A DNA stretch of 64,000 nucleotides from Periconia sp. R9002. Taxonomy: Eukaryota > Ascomycota > Dothideomycetes > Pleosporales > Periconiaceae. How positions within the stretch are numbered: position 1 is the stretch's first letter; each line of letters begins with the position of its first letter. A model generated the notes under the pieces. That model did not search any database, had not been told where the DNA came from, and was given only the letters and a program-made list of their open reading frames with translations. Location: NCBI GenBank assembly GCA_023627715.1, contig JAMAHW010000044.1, positions 1 through 64,000 on the forward strand. Direction: 5' to 3'. The position numbers and the translations under genes are program-made. This document shows, one piece after another, positions 12,842 to 24,394 of this stretch.

Positions 12842-14511
12842 TCATGCAGATAATATCAAACTACTTTTCTTCCGTAGTGTTGGGCCAAATCTGAACAATA
12901 TCCACGGAATTGGAACAAGCACTAAGGATAAGAAGGCGAACACGCTTCCAGCCCAATGAACGCCCAGCTTTTCGTACATCGGAACGGTAAACAACGGGAA
13001 TACTGCCCCCAGAAGGTACCTAAAAGATCCGTTTGCAGCAACAGCTACTTTGTAGTCAGCCTCGATCTGTACAGTTGCGATGTGATAAATGAACATACCA
13101 GACGCGGACGTAGCAGCGCCATACGATACAACAAGGTAAGATATGGAGGATAACTTCAAATCTTTTTAGTTGACGACCATTGATTGCGCAAGAAAGAACT
13201 CACGAAGACGATGAAAGTCCCAAGGCCAAAGGGTATGCCACTGGCCATAAGTGCTGCCCAGTGACCACCTGGATGAGCCTCCCATGCGTACCTGTAGTGA
13301 GCATTAGCTTACCACTATAACATCAGTGAAAATTCTATAGCGAAAGATTCAACGAACCAGAACAGCCCAATAGGCAAAAAGATGCTACCAATCATGGCGG
13401 CGTACAGTCGCTGCTCCGGTGCTGAATAGCCACTGCGTCCTTGTCGCAAATATCGAGTATGAAGTGCGTTCTCCAGAATCATCAGGATGACTGTAGCGAG
13501 GCCATAGCCTAGGATCACACCGGCGACAGCGAGGCCAACCTGTCGAGTATCGAACCCATAGTCTAACGATAAGACATAAGGGGCACTTGCAAAGAAGCTG
13601 AATACTACTGCATATGCATATCCTGTGTATAAAGTCACGATAATCGCGATAATTTCGGTAGTAAGCATGACGGCTGATCGAAGTACTGCAGCCTTGAGTG
13701 TAGAAAAAGTCAACAGCAAAATGCCGAACCCGCCCGATTGTTTGGTGGTATGTTGTATATGGAACTCAGCGGTCTCCTTCATGAACAAGGTCAAAACCCA
13801 GACAGGTGCTCCTATCAAGGCTATCGTCCATTGAGTCCATCTCCAATTTCCTTGATATTCATGCATGACATAAGCTCCTACCAGTGGACCGAGAGACGGT
13901 CCTAAGAATGGGCCACAAGCAAAGAGCAGGCTTGCCAACTGCCCAGCCTTTGTAAGACCCCATACGTCAAGAATTGTTCCTGAACCAATGGCAACTCCAG
14001 CGGATCCCAAGAATCCACAGAGGAATCGGCAAGCTAGATGTGTGGCAAATCTTCGTGCGGCTCCAGAACCACCAGCAAAAGCAACCAAGCTTGCTGAAGT
14101 CACAATGTACAGCCAGCGACGTCCAGCGATTTCTGACAGAGGAGCGAGGATCAGAGGGCCGAATGCCAATCCTAACATGTATAAGGTTCCCGAAAGAAGA
14201 GCTGTGGTACGACTAATACTGAACTCAGTCATGAGCGCATTGGTGGCTGGGACGGTAATGGTTGCGGAAAATGTACTTTCTTCGGTCAGCCCGAAGTCGA
14301 CAGTGTGGAACAACCGAAATGCTGCGTCCTTGATAACTTACATCAGAAATGCCAGGAAACAAGGCACCGCAGTATGATAAATCTTCTTTCCCTGACTCCA
14401 TTCCGTGACAAACCCGGTTTTGAGCTCCGGGCATCCATTGACAGAACCCGGATTTGGAGAGATGGAGCCCAATCCTGCATCTGCATCGTTTCTGATATCA
14501 GCGTCTGGCAT
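12842..14511 (-). CDS. MFS transporter (DHA1-like)
   Basis: Five exons: 14511-14342, 14275-13358, 13291-13204, 13153-13099 and 13047-12842, with introns of 66, 66, 50 and 51 bp. The lengths sum to 478 codons plus stop. The protein is a 12-helix major facilitator of the drug:H+ antiporter 1 type. The first helix follows a short soluble N-terminus, the helix 2-3 loop carries the signature LSEIAGRRWLY, and GPFLGPSLGPLVGAY gives the antiporter-like motif in helix 5. Introns 2 to 4 were placed because they restore the helix order expected of the family, with the words GLFWYAWEA and GSFRYLLGAVFPLF. It likely exports a small molecule such as a drug, polyamine or toxic metabolite from the plasma membrane; the substrate is unknown. 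It lies head to head with a Zn2Cys6 regulator that may control it. Confidence 0.87.
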
Positions 14512-14936
14512 GTTGGAAAAAAAAAGGTTGCAGATGTGCTATTGATCTGGATGAAGGAACTGGTCAAGACACGATGAGGGGATGCGATTCAAGGTGCAAA
14601 TATCATGATCTCACACTTTAAAGGACCATCATGTCTATATAACAGATATCATTATTGTGATCATCTTCCCATCTTCGGCTTCTCGCAGGCATTCCATCCC
14701 GTCGCCGCTGGAGTGCCATTGGCCAGCACCTTTACATCCTCCAGGCCTCGGACCCACCGGCACCGAGAATGCCGGCTTATGTAAGACAGGCCCAGAGAAC
14801 TCCTCCATCCACCGGCAGTCATTGTCCACCACAGAGGATACAACTCAGATCAGCATCTCACTTTCAGTTCACTAGAAGGCTGCGTTTCTTACAACTCATC
14901 ATCGAAAAGTAAAGCATCTAGCATCAACTATTATCA
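14512..14936. promoter_or_regulatory. Shared divergent promoter of MFS and Zn2Cys6 genes
   Basis: A 425-bp region lies between the start codons of the MFS gene (minus) and the regulator gene (plus). A TATA-like word (tctatataa) lies near 14634-14642. Head-to-head placement of a transporter and a Zn2Cys6 factor commonly means direct regulation, but no CGG-N-CCG operator stood out clearly to the eye. Confidence 0.5.
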
Positions 14937-17307
14937 ATGGCCGTACAAAAAAGGCCATACGATGCTATCAATGACAATGACCTACCCCAAGCCGATATGA
15001 GGTCAAATGCGCAGAACTATAGGACTTCAGCACGCTCATGTAAAGGATGTCACCAAAGGAAAGTACGCTGCGACCGTGGAGACCCTTGCACCAACTGCTC
15101 GAGGTCTGCTGTTGCCTGCGTGTATCCCACAAAAGAGAACGACGTCGCACGAAAAACAAACACATTGCAAGATATCTGCAGCCGCTTGGAGAATATTGAG
15201 ACTTTATTGTCTCGTCTTTCTGAGGCTAGCCAGACCAACACGAGAATTGCTAGGGATCATGGTGGGCACGAGTCTCAAGCTCAAGTTCAACTTGAGGGGA
15301 GTAGATTTGCCATAGACGATTCGGGTAGAACACGCCCCGGCAAATCTACATGGCAGCTTTTGTTGGATGATCAACATGATTTGCAATCCATGGAGGATTT
15401 GGATGACAAGACGCTGCTCCATGATGTAAGACATGACTTCCTAAATTGCTACTATGTGAGGCTCTTATGCAACACAATCTCGTTTAAAGAATGTCAAAAG
15501 ACTAAGTTGAAACGCTGAGTAGGAAGAAATAGACCTAACGAAATCAAGTGGGTTGGAAAGAGCACCATCGCATCTTGAAAGAAAAGTAGGTGCTGATCAT
15601 ACTTATTCATCACCGGACAATCTGTATGCTAGTCCAGGGGCCGCATTCCATGTACTGGATTATTATCCAGATACAGCTCTTGCACTTCGGCTCTGGGATG
15701 TGTACGTCAAATCTGTCGATCCGGTCGTCAAAATCTTACATATACCAACTGCCCAATCCGTCATCATATCTACCATCTTGGAACCCAAATCGGCACGATC
15801 TCCAACAGTAGCCTTGACGTTCGCCATCTATTTTGCCGCAGTCACAGCTCATATTCATGACGACAATCATGATCTCATTGACTTGGGCTGTGAGAGAACA
15901 ATACTATTGGAACGCTTCAAGATATGCCTCGATCGACTGCTTATGGGAGCAGAACTTCTGAACCATCCTGACACGACGACGGTACAAGCCCTCGCGATTT
16001 ATATAGTGAGTATTCACCTTGACTGAGAAAACCTCACGCCCCTTCCAATCACGTCGTCTGGCTAACAATGTGTGCGGCAGACCAGTTTGCGAGTCTATGA
16101 GACTGGTAGAAGGGTTTGGGTCCTCAATGGACTGGCGATCCGTCTCGCTCAATCGATTGGTCTGCACCGTAATGGTGCTTCTATGGGAATAAGTTTGTTC
16201 GAGACAGAAATGCGTCTTCGTCTATGGTGGCATCTGTGTGTTCTCGAGTCTCGTGCCCTAGAGGATCAGGGGATGCAACCGGCGATTGATGTCACAAACC
16301 CAAATTTACGACTCCCTTGGAACGTAAACGACCACCAAATCCATCCTGACATGACATGCTATCCGGTGGAGTCAAAGGGTTGGACAGACATGTCTTTCTT
16401 TCTGATCCAAACTGAGTCTTGCCGAGTGCTGCATCCAATCCTTGGTCTGCAAGAGCAACACTCTGCAGATGCTGCTTCTGGAATAACAGAAAAGCGCGAC
16501 CTATTCAAAGAGCGTGAGCAAATGATGTCAGCTCGATATGGCCTTTCATCTGGGCATGGCGCACAGTCTGATATAACACGCGTCGCGGATCAGCACACCA
16601 TTACTGCCTGCAAGAAAATAGAATTCGTGCTGCAATTAAGAAGAGAAGTCAGTAGACGAAAACAAAAGAAAAAAGCAGAGACAGTTACCCCTGAAGTACA
16701 TGAAGCATCGTTCAAGATAGCTTGCGATACGCTGGAAAGCAATCATATATTACCGAGTGAAGGTTTTCCTTCCCGGTTCAAATGGTTCTTCCACATCTAT
16801 AATCAATGGTACGCCCTTGCCTACGTCCTTCGCTGTCTCCGGGATAATCCGTCCGGCCCCGGGACAGACCGCGCATGGTCATTGATCGAAGACCTTTTTC
16901 CTTGCAAAACAAGATTTCATGCGAATACCACAAAGACATATGAAGAACATGGCTCTGGTAGTATATGGAGCTGCCTCAGTCTGCTTCGAACTCAGGCTCT
17001 GGTGTCAAGAGCCCATGCACAACCACCCGTAGCTTCTGAGGCTATGGCGACTCAGTCTTGTAGCAATGATCGTTATTGTATTACTACAGTCTCGTCGCAT
17101 GATGAACTTGAACAGTGTTCTCAGTTCACATCAACGTGGAATGAACAGCCTGCACTTTCTGAATTGGGTCAAATACTCAGTGTTGACAATGGTCAAGACG
17201 CGTTTCCTTTTGATCTATCATGGCCAGGTACGTTGGATTTTCTCGACTCGGATTGGAATGCCGTCATCAATGGGACGTTGGATCATAACGAAGACGTGAA
17301 CGGATAG
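14937..17307 (+). CDS. Zn2Cys6 fungal transcription factor
   Basis: Three exons: 14937-15425, 15523-16005 and 16081-17307 (introns 97 and 75 bp, both phase 0), giving 732 aa. The N-terminal binuclear zinc cluster is complete: cysteines 35, 38, 45, 51, 54 and 61 in the spacing C-X2-C-X6-C-X5-C-X2-C-X6-C, with the basic segment HQRKVRC. A linker with a heptad-like LENIETLLSRLSE follows. The middle of the protein carries the fungal-specific transcription factor domain, recognised from words such as YETGRRVWVLNGLAIRLAQS, SIGLHRNG, RLWWHLCVLESR and GWTDMSFFLIQ. The protein is expected to act in the nucleus as a DNA-binding regulator. Its divergent neighbour is an MFS transporter, so a resistance or export circuit is the simplest guess. 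The intron models are supported by uninterrupted family-like sequence across each junction. Confidence 0.9.
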
Positions 17308-17338
17308 AACAAATACGGTGTCAGGATTCTACTTGCAA

Positions 17339-18475
17339 CTATTTACAAGGAATAGAATTACAGTCTAGCGACATTGTTGAAGGCATACCACCTAGATTCT
17401 TCGTGAAGTCCTTCTGAAGCGTAGATAGCCGGAAATCTCCAAAGGGCATCTTCATATCCGCACACCATTGGCAATCCTTCTTCCACATATTGCTTGACAT
17501 GCCCGATTTCCCACAGTTGATATTCCACTTCATGTAACCATTCCCCCGTTTGTTGTTTGGCTGTATAGTAGCCCGCATGCTGAACTCGTTGGGGAAAGTC
17601 ATCGGCTTCATCGTGCGATATGTATATCCGTCGGGGCACTTCCCGGTCGCGGGGTCCTTCTTGTTGGTGTAGCAACAAGAGCCATCTTTTTCCACCCAGC
17701 CATTGCACTTCACTGGAGTACGTTCTGAAGCGTGTCGCACGATAAGATCAGTGTCCAGCATAGAGAGCAAGAGGTTCTTCATCGCTTTCGTGAGAGTATC
17801 TCCCTTCGCGTACTTGTCTGAGTATCCTGTCGTGCTGATGGTGCACCCGCCCGCGAACTTTTCGTCATTTGTCGTATTAAAGTCCCCATTCGATTTGAGC
17901 GAGAATAAGTTGCTGATCCTGTCGATGTACATATTCGGCGTCCCTTCATCAGGATAATACTTCACGGTCGTCGGCCCCGCCCAAATCTCAACTTCGTAGT
18001 GATCACTCTCTGGAGGTGCAGGGCCTGGAGCTGGCAGTGGAGATATTCCATCCTCGCCCCTGATTCCTCTGTTGAACTTGTCGACGCGCTGTTGCCACTT
18101 GGCTTGTTCAGTGCCCTCTGGGCTCAAGGCACTAGCGCGGCCATAGCTATCCCAGCATGTTTGTACAGTCTCGCCGGGCACATTGGGACCGCAACCGTCT
18201 TTGAGTTTTGCGCAGATGAATTTTGCAATAACGTAGAAGTCTGCGCGGGAGCCGATATCCTTTCTGAAGGAGTCCTGGTTTTTGGGCTGAAACATTATGG
18301 ACCCCTGGCCCGCTGCGGGAAGTAGTTCGATGGTGGGATCTTTGCATTCGCCATACTTGGGGACCTCACGAGGTACGAGCAGAGATGTTGTGAGGATGGG
18401 GCTGCTGGTTGGGATAGCAGACGCGAGTCCCAGGAGCGGAAGGAGAAGCAGGTGAGCAAGTTGGATAGGAGCCAT
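17339..18475 (-). CDS. Secreted cysteine-rich protein, unknown function
   Basis: A single uninterrupted frame. I chose the ATG at 18475 rather than the upstream in-frame ATG at 18511, because it puts a clean signal peptide (MAPIQLAHLLLLPLLGLASA) at the N-terminus. The predicted precursor is 378 aa. The mature part has 14 cysteines, including a CC pair and a CxxC (CQWC), and several aromatic-glycine turns, so it is likely a disulfide-stabilised extracellular protein. A proline-rich linker (PLPAPGPAPP) lies near residue 150-160 and may separate two domains. I do not recognise the family. It converges on the Zn2Cys6 gene with a gap of only 31 bp. A TATA-like box lies about 90 bp upstream of the start. 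Confidence 0.75.
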   Translation of the reverse strand: MAPIQLAHLLLLPLLGLASAIPTSSPILTTSLLVPREVPKYGECKDPTIELLPAAGQGSIMFQPKNQDSFRKDIGSRADFYVIAKFICAKLKDGCGPNVPGETVQTCWDSYGRASALSPEGTEQAKWQQRVDKFNRGIRGEDGISPLPAPGPAPPESDHYEVEIWAGPTTVKYYPDEGTPNMYIDRISNLFSLKSNGDFNTTNDEKFAGGCTISTTGYSDKYAKGDTLTKAMKNLLLSMLDTDLIVRHASERTPVKCNGWVEKDGSCCYTNKKDPATGKCPDGYTYRTMKPMTFPNEFSMRATIQPNNKRGNGYMKWNINCGKSGMSSNMWKKDCQWCADMKMPFGDFRLSTLQKDFTKNLGGMPSTMSLDCNSIPCK

Positions 18476-18565
18476 AAGTGTCAAATGTATGAAACTCGAG
18501 AGATAGAACAAAATATTTCGAGCAGATAAAATTTGATGAGATAAATTGGGTAAACAGCTACAGCA

Positions 18566-18572
18566 TTATATA
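18566..18572 (-). promoter_or_regulatory. TATA-like box of the 378-aa secreted protein gene
   Basis: The minus strand reads TATATAA here, about 90 bp upstream of the chosen ATG at 18475. This spacing fits a fungal core promoter and supports the downstream start codon. Confidence 0.45.
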
Positions 18573-20426
18573 CAAGCCCGGTTCCTCAAATGCTTCATAG
18601 CTTGCAACCTCACTCCAACGGGTGCTAGCTTCCGATGCCACTCCAACGTTTTCTAATTTTTGATATCCTTAACGCTTTCTAGCTTCCTACAACCATGCGA
18701 TGATAATTTTTTCCATCTTTTGATCCAACGCAGATTACCTTTAGCTTCAGCGGCGCTATACTTGTCAGCTGAATGTAAGGAAGCAATGTAACACTCCCCT
18801 GCAAGCCGACATAGCAGCACCCTTGGCATACATGTATTTAGGCGCTAGCTGTTTCACCGCCTCATCCTGGGACAGGGATTCCAGCGACGAACTAACGAGC
18901 AAAAGGATGGGGAACACACGCATCGCCACTCTCTCAGCCCTATGACCCTTGTGCTGGCCAGGTCTAGGTCAATAGGCCTCGGTTGCGATATGGAAGCTGA
19001 AGCAAAACGGGATGAACAGGGCTTAAATGCTCGCCGACTACCAAGTACTTGTAGGAGGGAAATGGTTTAGTGTTGAAGTCTACAAGGTCCACATTTAACT
19101 CGTTGAGGTTAGTGCAGTGGCCTCAGCCGAAGGCACACGGATTTTTTTCCAAAGCTGTTCTCTTATGCGCTTGGCTTCAGCGGACTTTGAAGGGAAATTG
19201 GAAGCTGAAAAGCGCCGTCTCAGTCTGTTAGAATGAAAGACCCCTGCCCTATGAACGAAAGGCGAGTTCCGACAAATCAACAGCTTTTATGAAGGATTTG
19301 TTTGACCACGCACTTCCTATAACTGTTGTGCGCACTTCTACGTGCATAACGTTTCTAGAGTACATGTAGCATTTGCAACACACTCTCCCTAATCCTAAAT
19401 AATATTAACTAAAGTGGAGTGGCTAGCCCTGTTTGTATGAATTCTACTATTGTACACATAGAGCCGTGTGTGATATTGAGGGTTGTAGAAATGAACGACA
19501 TCTCGTATGAAATTGAATTTGATCATACGAGAGAAACGTGGAGGGAGTGATGCCACGACAACTTTTCTCGAGTATATATATGTTGAAGCGATTGACTCAG
19601 CATCAGCAGTAAATACATCCACGTCACCGTTACACAAGACCTGGGAGATACACCACGGCCTGTATTAATAACCCCGTAACCCCGCGGCGGCAATCAGACG
19701 TAGTGTTGCGAGAACGCATATCGTGCTGGGGGATGGTGCGAAGAGAAATAGGTGATGGTGCCCGTAGAGAAGAGAAACTTAGCACCATATTCCACTTAAT
19801 CCGATTGGGCTGACTTCACATTCGAGCTGTTGATGAGATTGTGGAGACCATATCACGAATAGGACATAATTCAACTCACTTGAAACATATTTCGTCGGCG
19901 AGGTTATCACAACCGTACATGCTAATTTGGGATGGTGGGAAATATGAATCTTTCTAAGTAACGGCAGACTAAGAATGATGCCAACGAAGAAAGCAGCCAA
20001 TTTAGGGCGAAGAAAGCCCGCAATAAAGCCTCTAGATAAAATTGTGTGGATGAATCAGGGGTTTCACTGAGAACTTACCATATTCACCTCATTAATCGAC
20101 TGTATATTATGTCGTTTGTGAATCGGACAATAAAATACCCCAAAGAATATCCTATAAACTTTTTTCAAAATACTTAGTCTATACAAAAATTCGTCGGTCT
20201 TAGTCACAATAGAACATAAACATTCCAATATAGGTTTGTATTAGAGTTTCTGCAAGCCCAGATCGTTTCGGAACTATCAAGACTAAGATCAAGAACAGTC
20301 TATAATAGGAATTCTAAATTAAGTAACAGCTTATAACTAGACAACCAGAAGATAATGTACGCAAAAACATGACGAAAACTTGATGTGACATATTGAAGCG
20401 CATGGCACATTGAACTGTCACTTAGA
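18573..20426. other. Gene-free region, weakly AT-rich
   Basis: No supported coding sequence. Short frames at 19095-19280 and 19779-20000 (minus) lack domains or plausible exons. The word ccactccaacg recurs near 18610-18650, which hints at decayed repeat DNA, and the stretch from about 20,030 to 20,330 is AT-rich. Confidence 0.5.
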
Positions 20427-21354
20427 TCATCCGGAGTATGAAGTTGCGTCACAAGACGCGTTGCATCCCAGGTGTAAAGCCGTAGCAGGCTCGGTGATGT
20501 CGACATCCTTGCTCCAGACAGTTTCATCGCCGTGTCCCTTGTTGCAACGGCGGCGAATGTACCCGTGGTTCACTTTGACAGTTTTTGAAATGAACAATTT
20601 GTGACACTTCTTATCTGCAGGAATTGTTAGCAAAAAAGATATATAGAAATGGATGATATTACGAACCGTTCCAGGTACAGAGCACGTTGGTGGAAACGTC
20701 AATGCATTTGGAGTTAGTGTTGGTGGTCTCAACACCGACAGAGACGCCAAGGAAACTTTTCAGAATATCGGCTGACACATCGGCTGAAAAGGTGACGCTG
20801 GACTCTGTGCATGTTTGGACTCCGTGATCGACCCCCAACTGGCATTCGGATGTCGTTGCACAATTAAGGGATGAATCGGGCTCCCAGCCAGTTTCCTTTT
20901 GCTCCGCTGACACATAGAACAGGTCAGTCCAGCATTTGTCGCCCTATTTAATTGTTTCAGATCATGTCACGCATAAAAAAAGCTAAGATGCTCACTTACA
21001 CCACTGTTTCGCTCAGTTAGATTGTATGCGTATATGGAGAGAAGGAAGTACGTACATTTGCCATTTTCCATAGTGCCAGACGTCAGCCGTCTTTATATAA
21101 GTTCCACTGCCATCGGGATGACTGCTCGTCTGTCCAGTGAAGTCTCCGAAATAATCAGTCGGACCGGCGGCCCGCTTCTCGATATATCCGGCATCACGCT
21201 TGCTTCCGGCAGTGCGTTGACCTTGGTCGGTTGTTCCCGGGAGAATCTTGACATCACGTTCAACCAGATTCGGTGATGCATCCGCCGTGGGTGCCGCAGA
21301 GGCAGCGGTCAGAAGAGCTGCGATAACAGCGAAGTTCCGGATAGTGATTTGCAT
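20427..21354 (-). CDS. Secreted pre-pro protein with a 4-nt micro-exon
   Basis: Exons 21354-21056, 21003-21000 (4 nt), 20943-20667 and 20614-20427, with introns of 52, 56 and 52 bp. The sum is 255 codons plus stop. The start at 21354 gives a signal peptide ending near ALLTAASA-APTA. A short pro-region contains two dibasic Kex2-type sites (KR at residues 52-53 and 60-61), so the mature protein probably begins near residue 62. The mature part has 10 cysteines, arranged in the words GDKCWTDLF, CTWND, HGYIRRRCNKGHGDE and LGCNASC. This looks like a fungal effector-like or antimicrobial-type secreted protein, but I cannot assign a named family. The micro-exon (TGGT) is required because splicing exon 1 directly to exon 3 breaks the frame, and the intron between the two fragments contains a stop in frame. 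Confidence 0.75.
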
Positions 21355-24300
21355 GTTGACTACGTAAAAAAAGATTGAACGAAAGTATGAATCAAAAAGA
21401 GACGAAAACTTTGATGGTGATGAAATGAGTGACTGTGGTGAGGTGTTCTGGTCTATGCGAATTGGTGGACTTGTCCTTTTAGGTATACTTATACACATCT
21501 TTCTGTTCGCACCGCATGCCCCGATTCATCCAAAAACTATGCGCGGTGTGCATTCGTCCGTGTTTCCCAATCGTAGGCTCGAGTGATGACGGTAAAATGC
21601 AATCGGGAACAATCCACAACCCGTAGAAGCATGCAAAAGAAGTCCGACTACAGCTTATTCATCGAAGCTATGCCTGATTCGTTCGTGGGCGAGATGAGAG
21701 TGAGCTTAGTGATCTCACTAGCGGCCGAGTCACAGATTCATAGCCAGTAGAAATGATTCGGTAAAGCTGCGCCATGTTTTGAATGACGATCGGGTGTCGC
21801 ATTAGACGCGTGCGCCTCGTGTCGAAAAGTGAACATTGCTTAAAAAATGAAAGGGCACGGATATAAGGAATGTATTGCGATTGCGTGTGTTTTGTATGCA
21901 TGTAGATGTGAGATTCTCTCTGTATGTGCTATAGTGAGGCGAGATGTTTTTACGTGCCTCGCGACAGCTATCATCAATTGATGTGATGCTTGATTCCCGA
22001 ATCAATGAGCTTCCACCAGGTGGATCTAGCCTGCGACATCTGGGAATAAAAGGCTGAGAATAGATACTTGACGCTGCACTTAAGATATTCTCGATACAGG
22101 AAAAATTGGATTCCAAATCAAAAGCTGGAGTACGAGCGCTTAGAACAAAGAGGGGCTGCTAAAATACAGTAGATGTTTCGATGCCTATCTCCGTCAAATG
22201 ATTCCATTACCCCATCGGGAATTGATGACGGGATGCAATCACCGACATAAGCAAAGCAGTTAATTCTTAGCGGCTTCCATCGCAAAATGCACCACACAGG
22301 GGCTTTACACATTCTTTCCTATAGGTTCCCTGTTAAAGTGATCCTGGCTCAGGCCAAGGATATTCTATGATATCACTCATAATAGGTATGCACATTTATG
22401 CAGTTATTTTCCTGCAACTGAGTGCCAAGGATGTATCTTTCAACATGAAAAAGGAGTGCAACTCATCATTGTCGTATACTAGGCTTACCTGAAGGCTTCC
22501 AGTATAGTTCAGTCACTTCTCTAGGGTAGTAACTTGTTACAAATACAATGTTTGGTTAAACATCGCTACTGAGCGAGTGTATGCTAAGCTAACCTTCTCT
22601 ACGTATTCACTTGTCTATTTCGGGTAAATAATCATAATTGTCCCCTCCAAACTGGTCCTCAAACCTGATAAGCTTAAGTATATATATTTGAAACCTGGTC
22701 CCTGCCTGAGGTCATACACGGGTAGGACGAACTGATGAGGATATTGGAAATGTAGGGAACTACTCACTATTCTTCAACTTGAAGTATCAATTACACCAAT
22801 CTTGCACGACCAAAACATTTCTACTAGACAACTACCATTGCTTACACTAGCGACGCGTTGGAAAAAGTAGCGCGCAACGCTAACTATACAACACTCAGTC
22901 TTATCCTACTAGGTACACTTTTCCTATTAATATCCCATGAATCCGTAGCTAAGACGCTCTGACTAAGGTTAAAATTAAGGCAATGCGGAGTAGCTTGGCG
23001 GGCATAGGTATTTGAGGTCCGACATTGTTAGACATACCCTTAGTGGGTTAGCTCAAGGAACGAGCTGCGCGATGAAAGCTGATGTTATCTCCAGAGCTGG
23101 AGTGATGGTGTTGACACTTCCAGCGTCTGATAGCTAGTAAACACGTAGCACGTTGGCGCGTTTGCTAAAGATCACGTCACAGTAGATCCTAATGGTGATG
23201 TTCTCACCCAGCGTAGCTGAAGCATGAAAGAAACAGACCTTTTGGAAGAAACGACGAACACACCCACTCTGAAACCATAGTAATACTTGGTTGCATCAAA
23301 AGCACTGTGCATTGTGTCTCCTGTTTTCCAGGCACCGCTGAAAGGGAGATTCAAGGCAAATATCCAGCACGAGCACACTCATAAGCCCCGTCTTATTTCC
23401 ATTTTTGACGATGATACTGAAGCAATAAAAGCTTCTGCAATGCGGCCTATTTCAAAACTCATTTGATTTCATTGCAGGAATCAACCGAGTCTATTGATAA
23501 ATTTGCTACACGTTGCGTTTAGTACAACTGCACCGATGTCTTTTGGTACGAGAATACAAACTTATGATTTTGAATTTGATCCTCACAGAGTATCACTATC
23601 CTGGGTATCGACACAGGTGGGGGTAACACTGTAACGTCCTTGGCCGGGACGGGCACACAGGGAATACAAACTTATATAATTGGATTTGTCTATGCGATAT
23701 CATGAACGGTTCTACTGAGTCCCCGGTCAATGACCTTGGTCGCTTACTCCCATTTCCGTATGGTTTTAACTGCTGAATACTCTGTTTGTCAAGGTAGCGA
23801 TACTTACTATAGGTTAAATCTAAAAAAATACTTTAAACCGCAAATACGAGTGTATAAAAGTGAGATGCATACTTTTCTGGTACCACATAGGTCCTTTCTC
23901 CGACCTGAGCAGTCAAGTTACAGAGTCCTGTGAATTAGTCCATCGAGGACTAAAATTGCCACTCTCTTGGAAATGGGTTATGTTGGAACACCCAGGTTCA
24001 TAGACAGCAGCGAATGCCATCGGAAGGTACCGATTCAAGTCCAAGACATTCTAGGCGCACTCCCTTACGACCTACGATTCCCCAGCTGGAAATCCAACAA
24101 CATACTTCACAACCTAGTGGTGATAAACATTCTTAAAGCTAATTCACTATCCTGCTATAGTCGGTGTGCTCGTTACAAAGAACCTATATGAGGATTAATA
24201 GCTTAAAGAATGCGCCAACGAATATTACGGCATTCATTGGACGAAAACAAGCCCATAATATCATGACAACGTATAATCATAATGAATGTGCGAAGATAAA

Positions 24301-24394
24301 ATCTAGTCCTCATTCCTTCCTTCCCTGGTGCTCCTCTTCCCATCGCGACATCCCCAGCAGTGGCAGATCTTAACTAGCAGTCCACATTCCCACC
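21355..24394. other. Gene-poor 3-kb region with degraded repeats
   Basis: Upstream flank of the secreted protein gene, then DNA without supported genes. Short frames occur but none shows a domain. A copy of a dispersed repeat (22560-22695) lies here, and the stretch around 22,400-23,800 is AT-rich and looks like old transposon or RIP-touched DNA. No intact transposase was seen. Confidence 0.5.
22560..22695 (+). repeat. Dispersed repeat, copy A
   Basis: About 130 bp resembles 26946-27080 in the same orientation. Shared words include ccttctct, acttgtctat, ctcgggt/ttcgggt, caaactggtcctca and agcttaagtata. Divergence is substantial, so the pair is old or RIP-mutated. Confidence 0.55.
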
